A stretch of 64,000 nucleotides of DNA from Diprion similis (taxonomy: Eukaryota; Arthropoda; Insecta; Hymenoptera; Diprionidae), in contig NC_060112.1 of the NCBI RefSeq assembly GCF_021155765.1, positions 22,134,001 through 22,198,000 of the forward strand. Reading direction: 5' to 3'. The position numbers and the translations under genes were made by a program. The notes under the pieces were generated by a model. It was not told the DNA's origin. It saw only the letters and a program-made list of their open reading frames with translations, and ran no database searches. Below are positions 49,590-61,706 of this stretch, in pieces (the first letter of the stretch is position 1; the number at the start of each line of letters is the position of its first letter).

Positions 49590-50037
49590 AGCAGAATGAA
49601 AGCTGCACATTGAAGGATCGGGTAAAATCCCAAGAACATGTTTCTTGTTAATTGTTGTTAAATGGTCTATTAATCAAGTAAGAGAAACCTTGCGTTTGTA
49701 AACTATATATATACGAAGTCATGGTGGTAATGATAAAAGTGTGCAATTACTAGGGTAGAATTTAACATTTACAAATAAAAATTATATACAACTGAATCAT
49801 ATTTAATGTCAGTAATTATTATATCATACACTAAATAAAGTATTCAAATATATTTAAATATCAGTAATTGCTATAAATAATTATTTTTGGACGTTTTGAA
49901 GGCTTGATTGAATTTTCAATTCTGGCTTCCCTTGCTTTCTACTACATTGCTGTAAATGAATTGATTGAAACGTAGTTTACTAATCTGAAACAAATTTATA
50001 ACTTCGTTGTTCCTAACGCAAACACGATAGTTGGTTG
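49590..50037. other. Convergent 3' flanks of SPATA6 and NOA1
   Basis: The 448 bases between the two stop codons must hold both 3' UTRs. Two plus-strand AATAAA motifs (49774 and 49834) serve SPATA6; the NOA1 signal is not clear, so the transcripts may overlap. Confidence 0.6.
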
Positions 50038-52842
50038 TTATGCTCCGGTGTATACTGGTTTATGACGACGATATGCTGGAAGATCCCTGATTTTTGTGCC
50101 TCGTAGCTTGACTGAATGTTTCAGGAGAGCTGGAGTTCTTAGATAGATTCCTCTACCTTCTGGTGTCCAGGCTTTCACATTTGCCGTCTTTTGTGGTCCG
50201 GGAGTAACAGCGACCCAACCTAGAGTGATGGAAAATGTAAACAAAAAAAGTATCGTACCATTTATCCTTAGCAATTGAAATGTATTAGGAAAATCAATTT
50301 CAATTGTTGTAAGGCAATATAACATGCAATATGGATATATGTGTCTTAACCACATCACTAAAGGATTCCAAGCAAAATATATATACCTGCACTTGAAAGT
50401 ACAACATCAGCCGCAGACATGTCCCATCCAACTCCGGTAATTTGAAAATCTTTTCCTTCCAAGTGAGGCCACTGTTTCAAACGCTCAGGATCATTTGTAG
50501 GTACAACAAAGGCTTTTGTTGTCAATAATTGATCATAAATGTAATCTGCATCTTCAAGACGACACATAGTCACCGGTAGCTTGTCACTCGCAAACACCGT
50601 GATTCTGAGAAAATAAAAATTTTTATTTCGTAAATTCCAGTCTTGTCTAGTGAGCGGAACGGTGGTAATTGCGTTGAAAAATTAAATATTGAAAACATCA
50701 TGTGGCTACCTGATGAATAAATCACCATCGAAATAATCCAGTCTTCCTAAGCCACCCAAAAACATTGTGTATTTTGGTCTAATAATATATGTCCTGGGAA
50801 TAATCATTTGCTTTGGTAAAGTAGCCATCAGTTCGTCGGTGGTTAATAAATGTAATATTTGATCAGGTTGTATGGTGCCTGGTGTGTCAAAACACCAATG
50901 TGAATTTTTGTAATCCCTTTTGTCTATGTTTACACCCAATCTTTTCTTCTCAATACCTGTATTCGAGCCATCTTCATCGTCTGTGTCGTCATTAGAAAAA
51001 GTTCTCCCCATATGTCCTGGAAAAAAATTCGTCTGTCAATTTTGTTTAGCATGAAAATGAGGCAAAAAGAGGTTTTGCTATTGCCATTTAATATCAAAAT
51101 TCATTTTCAAGCTACTTTTCGCTCCTACCATACACGCACCAATCAACTGTGCATACTTCACGTCTCCCGTTTCACGAAGTCGTGTAGTTCTAAGATTATC
51201 CTCCAACTGATGGATCTCATTAGCACGCTTCAATCTTTGTGCTCTCAAACGAAGGCGATACACGGATGGTCTTAAAATTGGAAATTTCAATAGATTCAAA
51301 GTTGTTCCAGGCCAGGGAGATATGGTTGCTCTATGGATAAGATCAACGGCCTGTGACTTGCAGTAGTCGGAATGCAACAGCATGTTGAATAATGTCGACT
51401 TTCCAGAATTTGTGCATCCAATCAAATAAACGTGACCTGTAAAGTACAGAGATAAATACCAGTTTGTACAGACATATTCTGAAAAATACTCAATGAATTA
51501 TCAACGTTAAGTAATTTATTGGTGTAAAAATATTCGTCATATCATTGTTACCTTTGTATTCCCAAATCTTATGCAAGTTATTGATAAGTTCTTCAATGCC
51601 GTAGCCAGTTTTCGCAGATATAACACAAACGTGTTTGATATTTGCCTTGTGTATCCCAGCTTCGACAATAGCTTTTGACAAGGATTCAATAACATTTGGG
51701 ATAAACTTCTTTGTGTCTCGCGGCAGCAGGTCAACCTTATTGCCGACAACAAAGACTGGTCTCTGGGTACCAATGATAGACAATATATCGGGCCAAATGC
51801 TGCATGGGAAGTCCATCAGGTCGACCATTAAGATGACCGCAGCACGCTTACTCTTAATGGATGATAACAGTCTTGGATATTCTTCAGGAGAAACATTAAC
51901 GGCAAGGGAAGTATTGTAGTGTACCATAAAATGACATCGTTGGCAAGTGAGAGATTTTAAATCCTGTGTTTTTGTCGCTAAAAATATTTCCGATGGCAGG
52001 TAACCCGGGATAGCCGAATCCTTGCAATGCAGTAACGCACCGCAGCCGCCACATGGTACGGAACTAACGTCGGAGTTTGGATTCGGAGTACCATAGTTTA
52101 ATTGCCAGTTTTCATCTTCCTGCTTGTCGTCAAATTCCTCATAATCCGTCATCCAATCGGGTGGAATTTTAGCCAAATTGTCAGCGAGCTGAAACGTAGA
52201 TTTAGTCTCAATTGCCTCGTCCAAAATTTCAGAGTCCTCGGCCGACTCTGACGCCTTTCTTGCTTCCAGGTATTTTTCATAGAGTTCTTTGTACTCCACA
52301 TTCAAGTCGTTGGGTTGTACTTGTTGATCTTTTTCCATCTCCGCTTCAACCGGATTGTATTTGTTCGTACCGGAGTAAGGCATGTGAACCGGAATCGATG
52401 CCGTACCTGTTTTTTGTTCATCAACAGAATTTTCCAGGGATTTTTCATCCTGTCTCGGTCGAAGCTGATCCACCACAACGCTGTAAACCGGGGCCTCTGC
52501 TATATCTTTAAGATGCTGATTCTTTGCTCGCATCTCCCTTCTCTTATTGAGTGCCAGCAGTGTTTTGTGACTAATTGCTATTTGCTCATAGTCTAGATAC
52601 TCGCAGAGCAGCAGCTTCTTTCTCACCTCATCCGGCACCCCTGATTCGGTGTTGACATCCTCTGCATTCACATCGTCAGTTTGTGTGCTCGGTGACGAGA
52701 TACTCGCAGTTTGAACGCACCGCCACGAACGACTGTACCCGGTCTGTCCTAACCTCAAACAACTTTCGCTGCCAATTTTTCCGCGTTTACAGTCGTGCAA
52801 ATACCTCATAGTGAAGCGTAAGAATCTCCGTGACGACAGCAT
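50038..52842 (-). CDS. NOA1: NOA1, mitochondrial circularly permuted GTPase
   Basis: Minus-strand exons 52842-51552, 51436-51140, 51016-50710, 50604-50387 and 50219-50038 join to 764 residues. NOA1 (YqeH-related) is a mitochondrial GTPase acting in ribosome assembly and translation. The start chosen, [19 protein letters not shown], gives an Arg-rich, acid-free mitochondrial targeting sequence; longer open sequence upstream lacks an ATG. Order of motifs shows the permutation: zinc cysteines CGGCG...C (about 264-273) and CQRC (300-303), then G4 NKVDLL (about 369), G5 SAKTGYG (about 409), and only then G1 GCTNSGKST (about 437-445), with G3 DTPG in the next exon. The final exons carry the C-terminal domain ([31 protein letters not shown]). 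The gene converges on SPATA6. Confidence 0.92.
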
Positions 52843-53449
52843 GACGATTTCTAAGTGAAATAAGGCGGTGACGCGAGGTTCGTTTGCAACGAATACACGC
52901 GGAGCAATTGTCGAAATTTTTTGACAGCCCCAGAAATTGCGTGGTTTGAGCGTCTCGCGGTGTACCGTGAAGTCGTCCGACAATCGCGTGGTCTATCGAC
53001 TCTAGTCGATATAGTCCGATAGTTCTCAGTTTTTTTTTTTGTTTTTTTTTTTTTATTGGATATAATAATAGTGAAACAAAACTACAGTTAATTATAACAA
53101 TCGATGAATATAATCGTCAGCGAAAAGTCTTTGAAAATTATTTAATACTCCTGTCATAATTTCCGGCTGCGTTTGACGCTCGTCAATAAAAGGTTACAAA
53201 CAATGAATCCCTCCGCAGGATGTGGTCGCCGGCGTAAGTGCGCAACAATCGAATGAAAAATAAGGAAATGGTAGTCGTAGGGTTGCTTGAATGGGGTGAT
53301 TTATTCTGAAAATATTAGCTACGGTATCGATGTGTCAAGTCCCACGTTTTGCGCATTGATTAACCAATTGGTAAGCGGTGAGCACACGTGGGCGTGTTGG
53401 GGTCGTTATCGATGGGCTGAGAAGTGCGATGTGATCTACGAGCAGCGAG
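52843..53449. promoter_or_regulatory. Probable bidirectional promoter between NOA1 and a rightward gene
   Basis: This 0.6-kb space separates the NOA1 start codon (minus) from a possible plus-strand start at 53450. It contains TATCGAC..GTCGATA, a 7-bp inverted repeat with a 4-nt spacer at 52994-53011, and two TATCGATG motifs (53325-53332, 53407-53414), one base off the DREF element TATCGATA common at insect housekeeping promoters. Confidence 0.45.
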
Positions 53450-53467
53450 ATGGCCGGGCCGGAGAAG
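53450..53467 (+). CDS. Possible first coding exon (MAGPEK) of a gene extending right
   Basis: ATG in a good context (GCGAGATGG) is followed by six codons, MAGPEK, then a strong donor AAG|GTACGT. A promoter-like region with DRE-like motifs lies just upstream, and the layout mirrors a head-to-head pair with NOA1. No second exon could be identified in the remaining 10.5 kb, so the product is unknown and the call rests on start context and donor only. Confidence 0.3.
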
Positions 53468-53920
53468 GTACGTAAAAAAAGTCTGATTTTTGTAATAAAT
53501 ACGCATGATATCCGCAGGACATCCGTACCAAGCGACGCCTTATCAGACTCCGGTCATTTCGACCCGAGTTCAAATCTCGCCAGGGTTCACTTTTAAGTGA
53601 AAAACTACGAGAATGTGTCTGGTCGCGTGCCGCGCCGGCCATCTTGGCTTAGCTATCACGCGTAATATTGTTTCTAGAAGCTATGCTTGCATGTGTGGAG
53701 GATTACCTGCCGGTATTAAGCGCTCATTGCGTAGATGCATCACGTTTTTATTGCGTTATCGTAACCTTGACAGCAGCAGGGGTTTAACCCTTTTTTCACA
53801 TTTGCGAAGAGACACGCATGCATGTATACACGTATTTTGGTATTCACTATTGGCTAAAGTACCGGAGTGAAAGTAAATAAATACATAACCGGTATGCGAT
53901 ATGCAGCGAACATTCGATAT

Positions 53921-53967
53921 GTGATGTGATGTGATGTGATGTGATGTGATGTGATGTGATGTGATGT
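53921..53967. repeat. (GTGAT)9 pentanucleotide repeat
   Basis: Nine perfect copies of GTGAT plus a partial unit. Pentamer arrays of this kind are less common than the dinucleotide arrays elsewhere in the window. Confidence 0.95.
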
Positions 53968-55384
53968 CGGATTATGCGAACGCTAACTTTTGTATACATT
54001 GATATAGCGATATTTATTTACCGCGTGAATATATGATATGTTTTCTGTCCAACCGATAACGTTCTATCTTATAATACTTATCTGTTCGTTCGATTCGCTT
54101 TAGAATTCCCTGTATGGTGATTATTATATTGTCGAATTCGATTCGACGAATAATGAAGGTATTATAATAACAACGTTGTGTGTGATGGAATGTTATTCAA
54201 CCTATAAACTGCGCGATGTGTGTACTGAACAGACGATATCTATACACACACACACACACATGCACAGACACACCACTGAATTTCACACTTATTGCGTACC
54301 AACTGATAATATGCTTATCCTATAAATAGATTAAGACCCCCGTTTGTAAAAGCTTACTTTCTATATTCTTGATAACGTGCGCTGAAAGAGCCGACGACGA
54401 CGAAAAATACGAGGAAATGAAAAACGTGCTGTTTTGATATCAGTCGCGTGACGTTAGTTAGTCGTGTGTTGTTTGTTAAGTCATTTTCTGCGGTATTGTC
54501 AATAGCGTGCCGTGGACACGAGAAATCACGTCAATAAAAGCGAGATGAAACACTTACTTTCCCGCTGAAAGATGAGGGACAATCGAAGTTGAAAGTTTTA
54601 TGTCTACGATCGCAATTCGGCATTTAACTCAGGCGTGTTAATGCACCAGGGTACAAAGTATTTAGAAAATAACACCCGAAGCAAATTATAACGCGGTATA
54701 CAAGAGAGTATGCGAATAGACGAAAACTAGAGTGGCGAGCATCGTAGAACACCTCAAGTACGTTTTCTAGACCGGATGATGTAAAAAGAAAATAGAATCC
54801 TATAACCCCGAAGCTTGAATTCACACTATATCGAAACGTGAAATAAATAAGATGGAAGATAATGTACGTTTCGTCTAAGAAATGAAGACGATGTGCAATT
54901 CATCTTTCACTAATTATCAGAGTACCTACAATAAAGGAATAAATAAATTTGTTTTAACCGAGTAGAATCATAAGCCTAAACCGCTATATTGATCATAGAA
55001 ATATGAATTTTGATCCTGGGTAAAAACAATGTCTATAGAAACAACAAGCCGCTGTAAATTATTAACCCAAATTTCCTCTGCCCACCGGATACGGAGTAGA
55101 CGAGCAGCAGATTGTTATTCTAATATCATGGTAGAAATAACAAAGGAATTTTAACGGAATTACATTCAGACGTTTATATATAATACCTTATACAATACAA
55201 TACAATTGAGCGTCCGGCATCCCCGAGTTTCGTGTAATCGTCGTATTACTTTGGGAGCAGCTGACGATGGCAACGTAACGTACGTATATTTATCATCGGC
55301 GAATGCAGACCATGCGAAGCGATATTCGTACCGTTAATAGAGGATACGAATATCGTCGGAGGTTACGTAATTCGGGACTGATTG

Positions 55385-55512
55385 TGAGAGTAGAAGTAGA
55401 GGAAGAGAAGGAGGAAAAGAAGAAGAAGAAGACCGGCAGGGACGAATGAATACAACAATTATCCTCTCCTCCAGAGAATTACAGAGAGAAAGAGAGAGAG
55501 AGAGGAGACGTA
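55385..55512. repeat. Purine-rich tract (GAA/GAG and GA runs)
   Basis: The plus strand is nearly all purine over GAAG/GGA units, then an AGAG dinucleotide run near 55480-55505. Confidence 0.8.
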
Positions 55513-56515
55513 CGGTCGCCGGCAACCTGTTCATACATGTACATACACACATGCATGCATACATCTATAAAGCAGCGTGGGTCACGTAAGAGTAAAGAGT
55601 GGGTCTCGCCTGGCAACCAAGCGATTGTGAGCCGTTCAAACTGACGTCAAGGCTCGTTCGTTGTACGCATAAAACAATAGTCTGTGGCGTATATTTCGAT
55701 TTCGGGTCTTGACCGAGACCGACGAGAAGAGAAGAGGGATGAAAATGAAACTATCGGGCTAGATACTGACTGATCCGAACAACGTCTTCTTCCGTATCGA
55801 CGAAGAAGAGCTATATAGGCGGCGGTATTCATTCAACGATGTTTGAAACGAGAGGAAATCCGTCACACAATTGATAGTCTGCGACGATGAATGATTGAAG
55901 GGATATCCCATTCAGAATCGCGGTTGGATTTGAATTCTCAGCAAAGTTCGAGTCTCACTGCAGTGAACTGGTTGGTTTGATTATGATCATCAGAAACAAG
56001 CAGCGGTCGAACGGAATAGCTCGTCTCTCTGTAATATACGTTTAATTGAACGAATTTGAATATTGCGACGACGGAGGAACGAGGCAAACTTTATTTGCAT
56101 CGAGTAAACGGATATACATATATTTCTTGTGCTAAAGCTAAAACCATCGGGGCATATGTTTACACAAACTTACATTCAGAAACATGAGAAAGATACGCAC
56201 ACAGATATCGGTATGTGCGAAAATAATCGTATGGTTGAAAATTTTTCCTATCCTCAATTCCCGATGATGAGTTTGTAAGATTATAACATATGTACCTACC
56301 TACATGTGCTTTATGCTTTTATTCTGACGACTGACCTATTCGCTATATATATGCATTATTACATGTACGCGAAAACGAGTGGTAATATTGACACACGTAC
56401 GTGGTGTATGTACGTAAAACGTTACGAACTTGTTGCCACCATTTTTGATAATTCGCTAAAAGTTGGCGGTAACATCTGTAATTTGTTAATATACGAACAA
56501 ACGATAATGACGCTG

Positions 56516-56517
<2 letters not shown>

Positions 56518-56571
<54 letters not shown>
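56518..56571. repeat. (TA)27 microsatellite
   Basis: Pure TA run immediately left of a large palindromic element; a few TA units also follow the element's right end, indicating insertion into a TA array. Confidence 0.95.
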
Positions 56572-56575
<4 letters not shown>

Positions 56576-57222
56576 CTGTATCAAAAAAATTGACCATTTT
56601 TTTTTTTTCAATGGTATACTGAAAATATTGTTCAAGGTGACGAAAAAGAAATACCATAAAAATTTCAGATTTCAATATTGATATTTAGAGGTGCCTCATC
56701 GCGATTTTCTACTTTCCATAAGAATAACATGGCAAAAATGGTTCTTGCTCGTTGCGATTTTTATAACTAGATAACGACGCGTCGTACAGAAAATTCATAA
56801 ACACGTTTTTGTAGGAAATTGAACGTTCTACAAAAAAGGTCTGTTGTCATTTTACGATAAATCTACTCCTTCAAAAGTTATTTGAGGTCAAACATCAGCA
56901 AAGGACCACAAATAACTTTTGAAGGAGTAGACTTATCGTAAAATGACAAGAGACCTTTTTTGTAGAACGTTCAATTTCCTACAAAACATGTTTATGAATT
57001 TTCTGTAAGACGCGTCGTTATCTAGTTATAAAAATCGCAACGAGCAAGAACCATTTTTGCCATGTTATTCTTATGAAAAGTATAAAATCGCGATGAGGCA
57101 CCTCCAAATATCAATATTAAAATCTGAAATTTTTATGGTATTTCTTTTTCGTCATCTTGAACAATATTTTCAGTATACCATTAAAAAAAAAAAAGGGTCA
57201 ATTTTTTTGATACAGTCCAATA
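56571..57222. mobile_element. 652-bp near-perfect palindromic foldback element
   Basis: Two arms of about 319 bp (56571-56889 and 56904-57222) are inverse copies with only scattered differences, around a 14-nt loop (56890-56903). Ends read TT(A/G)GACTGTATCAAAAAAAT and its inverse, flanked by TA repeats, consistent with a TA target site and a Tc1/mariner-type MITE that folds back on itself. It encodes no transposase. Arm similarity is high enough to suggest recent insertion or gene conversion between arms. Confidence 0.85.
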
Positions 57223-58519
57223 TATATACATATCATACCGCGTTTCAGGGTCAGAGAATAATCATTTTTCCAATCAACGCTCGCAATTACATACGTAATT
57301 TCTTACATATAACGAAGGAAGGAAGAGCAAAGAAAAGAGAGAGAGTAAAAACAAACAAACAGATCGCGTTGAAAAGCTTTTTGAACGTTTATGCTTGCAG
57401 GGACTGCGCATAAGCTGAGGGGCCGACGCGATAATCGCGAACCGTAATAATAAGCGGTGACGAGTGACTACTTGTGGCAATAAGTTCACAGATGTTCCGA
57501 CCGAGTGCGGAGCAGCGGTATTTGGGCTATAAGTACTTGTACGTAAAGGATGTGCACCCATAAGTGCAGCGGTGGACTGCAGTCGATGGCCTGCCAACGA
57601 GATCATGCAAGAAAGGTCGTCACGGCGAATTAGAGCCGATTTACAATCGTCGGCTGCGCACACGTGACTGGTTGAAAACGATCCAGGGTCCCCTTTAAGA
57701 GGACGCTATAATTCGACTTTACCGACCGAGTAAAATGTCGCCTGTATTACCATCGTCGGAGCTCCTGCATCGTTAACCCTAGCAAGTCGCAATTAGCGCG
57801 ATTTTATACTCGATTCAAAACTCAAATATCTGATGATAATGTTGTTTGTTTTACGAAATAACAATGCGTGAATGAAGAAAAATTTTTTTTTCGATATTTT
57901 TATTATCAGCATTAAACATGCGGAAATGCGCTGTCTGATGTGGCTGTGATAATTGACTCGGTCGGTAAAGACTGACTATAGTAGATTCTTGCTGTACTCG
58001 GTTGAAATACCGTGATTACGGATTTTCGGATTACTCTTGAACGGATCGATATACGTAAAATCGTATTTCCTTCTTACCATTCAACAATTCAAGTATTGTA
58101 GAATGACGTTTTCTATATATTCCTTCATCGTACTGATTATAATTTGAAAAGCTACCTTTTTCAAATTTTCAACGATTTCTATACACCCAGCGTCATTCCG
58201 TTGGTTATAAATCGTTTAATGCGAGAAAAGGAATCTATTTTATTATGTACTTCGTTCGTTCTCTCGTAATCCGAAAACTCGTTTACGTAGGTATACGAAT
58301 GTACAAACAGCGTCCCTTTAGGATTCTCACTTCACCCTATACACGCCATTGAATTTCCATGGATTTCAAATTTCGCTGCTTTTTTTTTATGGGTTTAATC
58401 GAACCTTAAACTCTTACATGATTTTATCATATATGGTATTATTATAATGATTAAATTCATATATTCTCGGTAATTTCTGCGGTCTGTACTTCATCTACTC
58501 TTATTTCTTATCCTTTTTA

Positions 58520-58560
58520 TTTTCTTTCTTTCTTTCTTTCTTTCTTTCATTCATTCATTC
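58520..58560. repeat. (TTTC)n / (ATTC)n tetranucleotide repeats
   Basis: About seven TTTC units are followed directly by about three ATTC units. Confidence 0.9.
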
Positions 58561-58753
58561 TATGGACAGATATTTCCGTGTCATGCGACGACCGACCGAC
58601 CAGTCGCGAAGTCTCGCCTACAAACTTCCGTGCTAAAATAAACCAAGGGGGGAAAGTGTGGCGTGATACGCTCCGCAGTTGGATCGCGAATTGTTTATTA
58701 ACGATTTCTGGCATTTGGTCTACATTTTTTAGCCCCTCTCTCCGCGCGTCGTT

Positions 58754-58773
58754 CCCTCCCTCCCTCCCTTCCA

Positions 58774-58808
<35 letters not shown>
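58754..58808. repeat. (CCCT)n and (CT)n pyrimidine repeats
   Basis: A CCCT run (58754-58768) is followed, after CACCCTCCT, by a CT dinucleotide run to 58808. Confidence 0.9.
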
Positions 58809-60205
58809 ACTCGGTCTATAATCTATCAATCTGTCCGCCGTCGCTAACTTTTTGCAATACGTTGCCAAAAGAGATAGACTCGAGCTTAAGTGACCCTAGG
58901 ATTAACGACTTGGATCTTGTCCTGTAGTTACGTGTAGGTATTAATAAAAACGTTGCACTGGTAAAAGTAGACAGTAATTCTAAAAAAAAATAATTATAAT
59001 CAGAATCTAGATTTGAGTTTCAACAGTTCTTGTACAACGATTTCTGACGCGGCTTCTTCGCCCAGGTGTTCAAATCTTCTCGTCTCTTTGTACAGGCCAA
59101 ACCTGTATACTCTTCGTCTTTCCCCTTTCTTTTTCTCCTTTTTCTTTATCCGTAACAAGGATCACGGCACAGGAGTAAGGTTCTTACCCAGCTTCGAAAA
59201 ACCTGTTAGGGACGCAAGTTTCGTTCGTCGTTAATACCCGTGTTGGTGAAACGAAGGGTCAGTTTGTTCTAAATTGTTCCTCTCTCTTTTTTTTTTTTTT
59301 TTTTTTTTTTTTTGTACCTTCCTTTCTTTTATTTCCAGAGGTCCGGTCTTGCGGTGAAATATTTCAGAAATACAATATGAATCCTGCGTTATTATACGAA
59401 AAATCTGTGAAAATCGTAACGATGTTGATAACTAAAAGCCTACCTAGAATTCTACTCGTAAAAATTCTATCGCGTATTTAGAAAACTTAGGGATTATACG
59501 AGTTTAAATTTGTTAAAACAGAAAATAAAATAACTTTTAACAGAATATACGAACGACGCTATAACTGATCGATAATCTCGCATAATAAAATTACATTTTG
59601 TTTTTTTTTAATAGATCTTTGATTCAAATCTTAAACGAATCGAGGCCTCGCACACTTTAATTATGTGTATCCTCTCGTCGTCTGCTTTGTTGATTAGACA
59701 CAAACTCGCGTGGACACTGTTCGTTACTCACCGTCTATACATTTTTTTAGCTTAGACAACATCTTACTTACGTAACGCGCAGGCAATTATACTGTAATAA
59801 TATTACGCGAATAATTTTATTAACATTATAAGTGCGAGAGATGGTTTATCTTTGCATCAGTAAGTTGGTTAAAATTATACGGATTGATAATTAATCCTCT
59901 TGAAATTACTCTTCTTGAAAAAATAATTCTCAATCATTTGCAAACGAATCGAGATCAGTTTCGAGATTTTTTTATTTTTTTTCGTACCATCAACGTGAGA
60001 AAATCAACGCTTCGTTCGATACTTTCAGCGACGTTAATAAATCGCTTAAGAATTAATCCACATCCGCAGTGACGTTCGAAACAATTGTACGGTTGAAAAG
60101 AAAAGAAAAAAAAAAAAAAAAGATTACGAGGAGGAAAAAGAAGAAGAATAAGAAGAAGGAAAAGAAGAAAACTCATATTCATGTGGACAATATTATATCC
60201 AATGT

Positions 60206-60227
60206 CGTAGCTGCTGTTGCAGCTACG
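60206..60227. other. Perfect 9-bp hairpin
   Basis: CGTAGCTGC and GCAGCTACG flank the 4-nt loop TGTT, a perfect inverted repeat of 22 bases. It includes E-box-like CAGCT cores and may be a protein-binding palindrome. Confidence 0.6.
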
Positions 60228-61706
60228 TGACTAGAATCACAGAGGTTCGCGGTCGTATATTTAAAGAGATTACACGCATATACAGTCAACTCGAAAATAC
60301 GTTTCTCTCTTAATAATAACTTTTGACTTTCTTATTTGAATAACGATTAAGAAAGAGAGAGAGAGAGAAAAAAATTCTCAGTTTCTTTCATCACGTCAAT
60401 TTGTAGTAATGCACGTGATCGATGTATCGGTATGTTTAACACTGAAAGGAATCGCGCAAATTATTACTTTTTACTACGCAGCAGTTTGCGACGTTGAAAG
60501 AGCAATAAGTTTAAAATTATGAAAAAAAAAAACAAATACTCGCCGAAAAAACTTCTCCTCTTGTAATGACCACATGACGTACAAATTATACATATGTAAT
60601 AACATATACGCTCATCGTATATTGTATATATATATACTATATATATCGCGTTCAGAAATCTCTAATTTTTTTTTTTTTTTCTCAGACATTTCATTTCTGC
60701 AGCGAAATCAAAGAAATTATTTACTTCCCCTTGTTATATTCTCGCTAAAATTCTTACGTCAATTCGATCGTTTATTGCTCCCGATTTGAAAAGCAAAAAA
60801 TAAAAAAAAAAAAAAAAACTAAAGAACCCTAAAAGAGGGGTTTTTAAAAAAAAAGAACGTTATTTACCGATCGTGTATACAAATTTGTATATATACATGT
60901 ATGACGAGAATCTAGGTCAGGGCTACCGAGTGTCGAAGCTGCTGGTCTGTTTGCGCCCAGCTTGTGTCAAGATTAAATTGGCCTTCTCTATACTACTTAC
61001 TTGTTTTGCTATGTGTGTCGGAAGCAAATGGGCGCATGTTTAAATATTCCTTGAGCATTATTAGGTGCTTATAATCATATGTAAACCCAATTAGGCATGA
61101 ATCAGTCTGTGATCATAGATCAAGCAAAAATTTCTTTCATCAAAATTACAAATATCTGAACATCGATGAGGTGTTGAAGAGTTTGCAAAAATAAAATAAA
61201 TAAATTTTTTTTAATAATTTTTTTTATTATACATTGTTTCAGGATTCAAAAAACCTGTCCCATTGCAATAATTCTTCTTCTCCCGTTTATTGATTTTTAT
61301 AACACGTAAAAAAAAGTGAAATAAAATAATCGTTTTACCGCTGAATCATCTTACCGCTGAATTCCTCGGATGAAAGTCAAAAGTTTTGATGATGATGGTG
61401 CATCCATATCGCCCGATGTTACTCACTCTTCTCAAATCACGTGCAGCAACGTCCGCAGATGCAAGATATTCGGACAATGAGAGCCGGTATGCGAACGTGG
61501 TGCAGTTGCAGTTATTCGCTGACCTGCATCAATGATGTTCTTTCGTAAACGTACGTTACATGCATACGTGCGTATATACATACCTACGTACAAGTCTTGT
61601 TTATGCTCAATTCAGATGCGCATCTTCTGTATTATTTGCCTACCCTATATATATAATATACCCTATGAAAATATTAATTTTTAGCCCTCCATAACTGTAT
61701 ACATTA

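Larger units (their letters stand above)
53468..56517. other. Noncoding stretch, probably intron
   Basis: No supported exon. It contains a GTGAT pentanucleotide repeat, a short CA run near 54.25 kb, a purine-rich tract near 55.4-55.5 kb, and GCCATCTTGGC (YY1-like) near 53.64 kb. It could be the first intron of the gene starting at 53450. Confidence 0.5.
57223..61706. other. Noncoding stretch with many low-complexity tracts
   Basis: No supported exon. A minus-strand open stretch at 57274-57663 lies in a more GC-balanced patch but has no recognisable domain. Pyrimidine runs occur at 58.5-58.8 kb and 59.3 kb, an AAG-rich run at 60.1 kb, and a low-repeat patch at 60.9-61.1 kb could be a conserved noncoding element. 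Confidence 0.5.

Noticed and set aside
51490-51551. Read-through extension of NOA1 exon 1 (NNDMTNIF...)
   Set aside because: AAAG|GTAACA is a donor, and splicing to 51436 brings in the P-loop GCTNSGKST in frame, which NOA1 requires.
53520-53600. tRNA-like B box (GAGTTCAAATCTCGC)
   Set aside because: The T-arm has a mismatch, no A box or pairing acceptor stem was found, and no anticodon arm closes; at best a decayed tRNA-derived fragment.
57274-57663. 129-codon minus-strand ORF
   Set aside because: No domain, no splice context, ends in low-complexity Leu/Ser; likely chance in a GC-richer patch next to the palindrome.
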